A DNA stretch of 56,517 nt. It comes from CAVPCY01 sp963702525 (GTDB lineage: Bacteria; Actinomycetota; Coriobacteriia; Anaerosomatales; PHET01). Below, piece after piece: positions 55,599 to 56,517 of the stretch (the stretch's first letter is position 1; each line of letters starts with the position of its first letter). The translations under genes were made by a program, and so were the position numbers. The stretch spans positions 1-56,517 of the forward strand of contig CAVPCY010000027.1 in assembly GCA_963702525.1 (NCBI GenBank), read 5' to 3'. The notes under the pieces were generated by a model. It searched no databases. It was given only the letters and a program-made list of their open reading frames with translations, and was not told the DNA's origin.

Positions 55599-56517
55599 TT
55601 AGCGATCCACGATATCTTTCAAGACTGCCATAAGAATTACGATTACCGTTGCCAACCCAATTGCACCGATTGCCGCAGAACTCGCGCCACCAATAAAATC
55701 ATCCGTTAATAATGCGTTCGGCACGATGGTCGGCGAAGTGGTTTGAGTTGGTGCGGGTGTGATGGACGGCGTAGCGGTTGGCGCAATCGTTGCGATTTCA
55801 GTCGATGTGATGGCGCGTGTACCCGTCATGACTATCGATGGTATCGGCGTCCGCGCGATTGTTTGAGTTGCCGTTGTTGCGAGCGTTGCGATTTTGAGTT
55901 GGCGTTAGCGTGCGCGTAATTGTTACAGCAATCGATGGTTGCGGTGTCCGCGTGTTGGTACGGGTTGCCCCGGCGTCGGTGTGTTCGATTGAAGGAGTAT
56001 GATTGAATCTGTACACGGTTGCCGTGCGTCCTTTGGCATCGCGATATTTTACATGCACCGTTTTCGTGCCCGCGCTCGGCGTCAATGTCCAATTAATTTT
56101 CGGCGCATACAACTGCCACTTGGCATTGGAAAAATCGGATGAGTTGGAAATCTGTCCCTTCAACTGGATGCCCGATGTTGCTCGCGCCATCACCATTCGG
56201 TTGGACCAGTTCATCATTCAGCGTAAGTGTGACGTCAATCGATCTTGTTTCCGTCGCGTTAGCATCGATGAAAAATGGCAGGACGTTGGGTTGCGCGCCA
56301 AAATCGACAATGTAGATATATCCGCCCAGCGACGATGGCGCAACGCCGATTCCGATTTCACGGTAGAGCGCGTGTAAAATATTCGCGCGATGCGGCAAAC
56401 TTTCCATCCACTCGGTGTACGCGGTTGCCCCATCACGATAATGCGCCCAATTTTCGCCAAGACCGGCGTCCCCACGAATATGCGCCGTAACTTGTGCGCG
56501 CCACGCGCTCAAACACG
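55599..56517 (-). CDS. CAP-domain protein with Thr/Pro linker and C-terminal anchor, truncated by window end
   Basis: CAP domain ENWAHYRDGATAYTEWMESL, PHRANILHALYREIGIGVAP, GGYIYIVDFGAQPN; the N-terminus lies beyond the window. A beta-rich module follows (NAKWQLYAPKINWTLTPSAG, TKTVHVKYRDAKGRTATVYR), then a Thr/Pro-rich linker (TPIPSIVMTGT, APTATPSITPAPTQTTSPT), one C-terminal helix AAIGAIGLATVIVILMAVLK and a short basic end. Indels near 56180 and 55910. The domain order and Thr/Pro linker are common in surface proteins of Anaerolineae. Tandem with the LysM-CAP gene. Confidence 0.8.

Noticed and set aside
1..56517. CRISPR arrays, insertion sequences, rRNA genes, phage genes
   Set aside because: No regularly spaced repeats, transposase, integrase, rRNA or phage structural sequence could be recognised in either strand.
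51500..56517. Horizontal acquisition of a hut/chrA/CAP island by the actinobacterium
   Set aside because: Both genes at the boundary are cut mid-sequence and no mobility signal is present; a chimeric contig explains it with fewer assumptions.

Overview
The first ~51.5 kb reads as a high-GC actinobacterial chromosome fragment, probably an anaerobic Coriobacteriia-like lineage. This is inferred from gene content: an 11-subunit complex I, hydrogenase maturation genes, class I two-subunit fumarase, futalosine-type menaquinone genes and large multiheme cytochromes. No marker search could be run. Almost every gene up to 50.3 kb is on the minus strand. Many conserved genes are broken by single-base indels, about one per 0.5-1 kb. 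In most of them the next frame resumes the same family exactly, so most breaks look like sequencing error rather than decay, and coordinates below span whole reconstructed genes.

Region by region: an edge-truncated HtrA protease (1-0.9 kb); nuoABCDHIJKLMN without nuoEFG (1.06-10.66 kb); a CapA remnant running into a tRNA-Thr (11.0-11.7 kb); tmk-holB-ricT, the two fumarase subunits flanking an MFS carrier, and malate dehydrogenase (11.9-18.5 kb); a nitrilase-fold protein without a visible catalytic Cys and an archaeal-type topoisomerase I (18.6-21.9 kb); an HD protein, hypB, hypA, tatC and tatA (22.1-24.9 kb); two divergent STAS proteins (24.9-25.8 kb); a TPR protein and a membrane protein; an amidohydrolase, menG and a B12-binding radical SAM protein (27.2-31.2 kb); 12-heme and 15-heme cytochromes (31.4-34.0 kb).

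From 34.2 to 51.5 kb lies a surface-polysaccharide locus: a ligase-TPR protein, a polyprenyl-phosphate sugar transferase, five glycosyltransferases, a phosphohexomutase and rmlA, rmlC, rmlB and rmlD. Three toxin-antitoxin modules (GNAT/RHH, HEPN/MNT, RES/Xre) sit inside it, two of them with clear palindromic operators.

Near 51.49 kb a glycosyltransferase runs mid-gene into a histidine ammonia-lyase fragment. GC content drops, and the remaining 5 kb (hutH, a ChrA-type transporter, a hybrid histidine kinase, a LysM-CAP lipoprotein, a CAP protein with a Thr/Pro linker) looks Chloroflexi/Anaerolineae-like. The simplest reading is an assembly chimera.

Together the main part describes an anaerobe that feeds electrons into the quinone pool through a ferredoxin-type complex I, makes and methylates menaquinone, moves electrons outward through membrane-anchored multiheme cytochromes, runs a reversible malate-fumarate segment, exports folded proteins by Tat, and builds a rhamnose-containing surface glycan.
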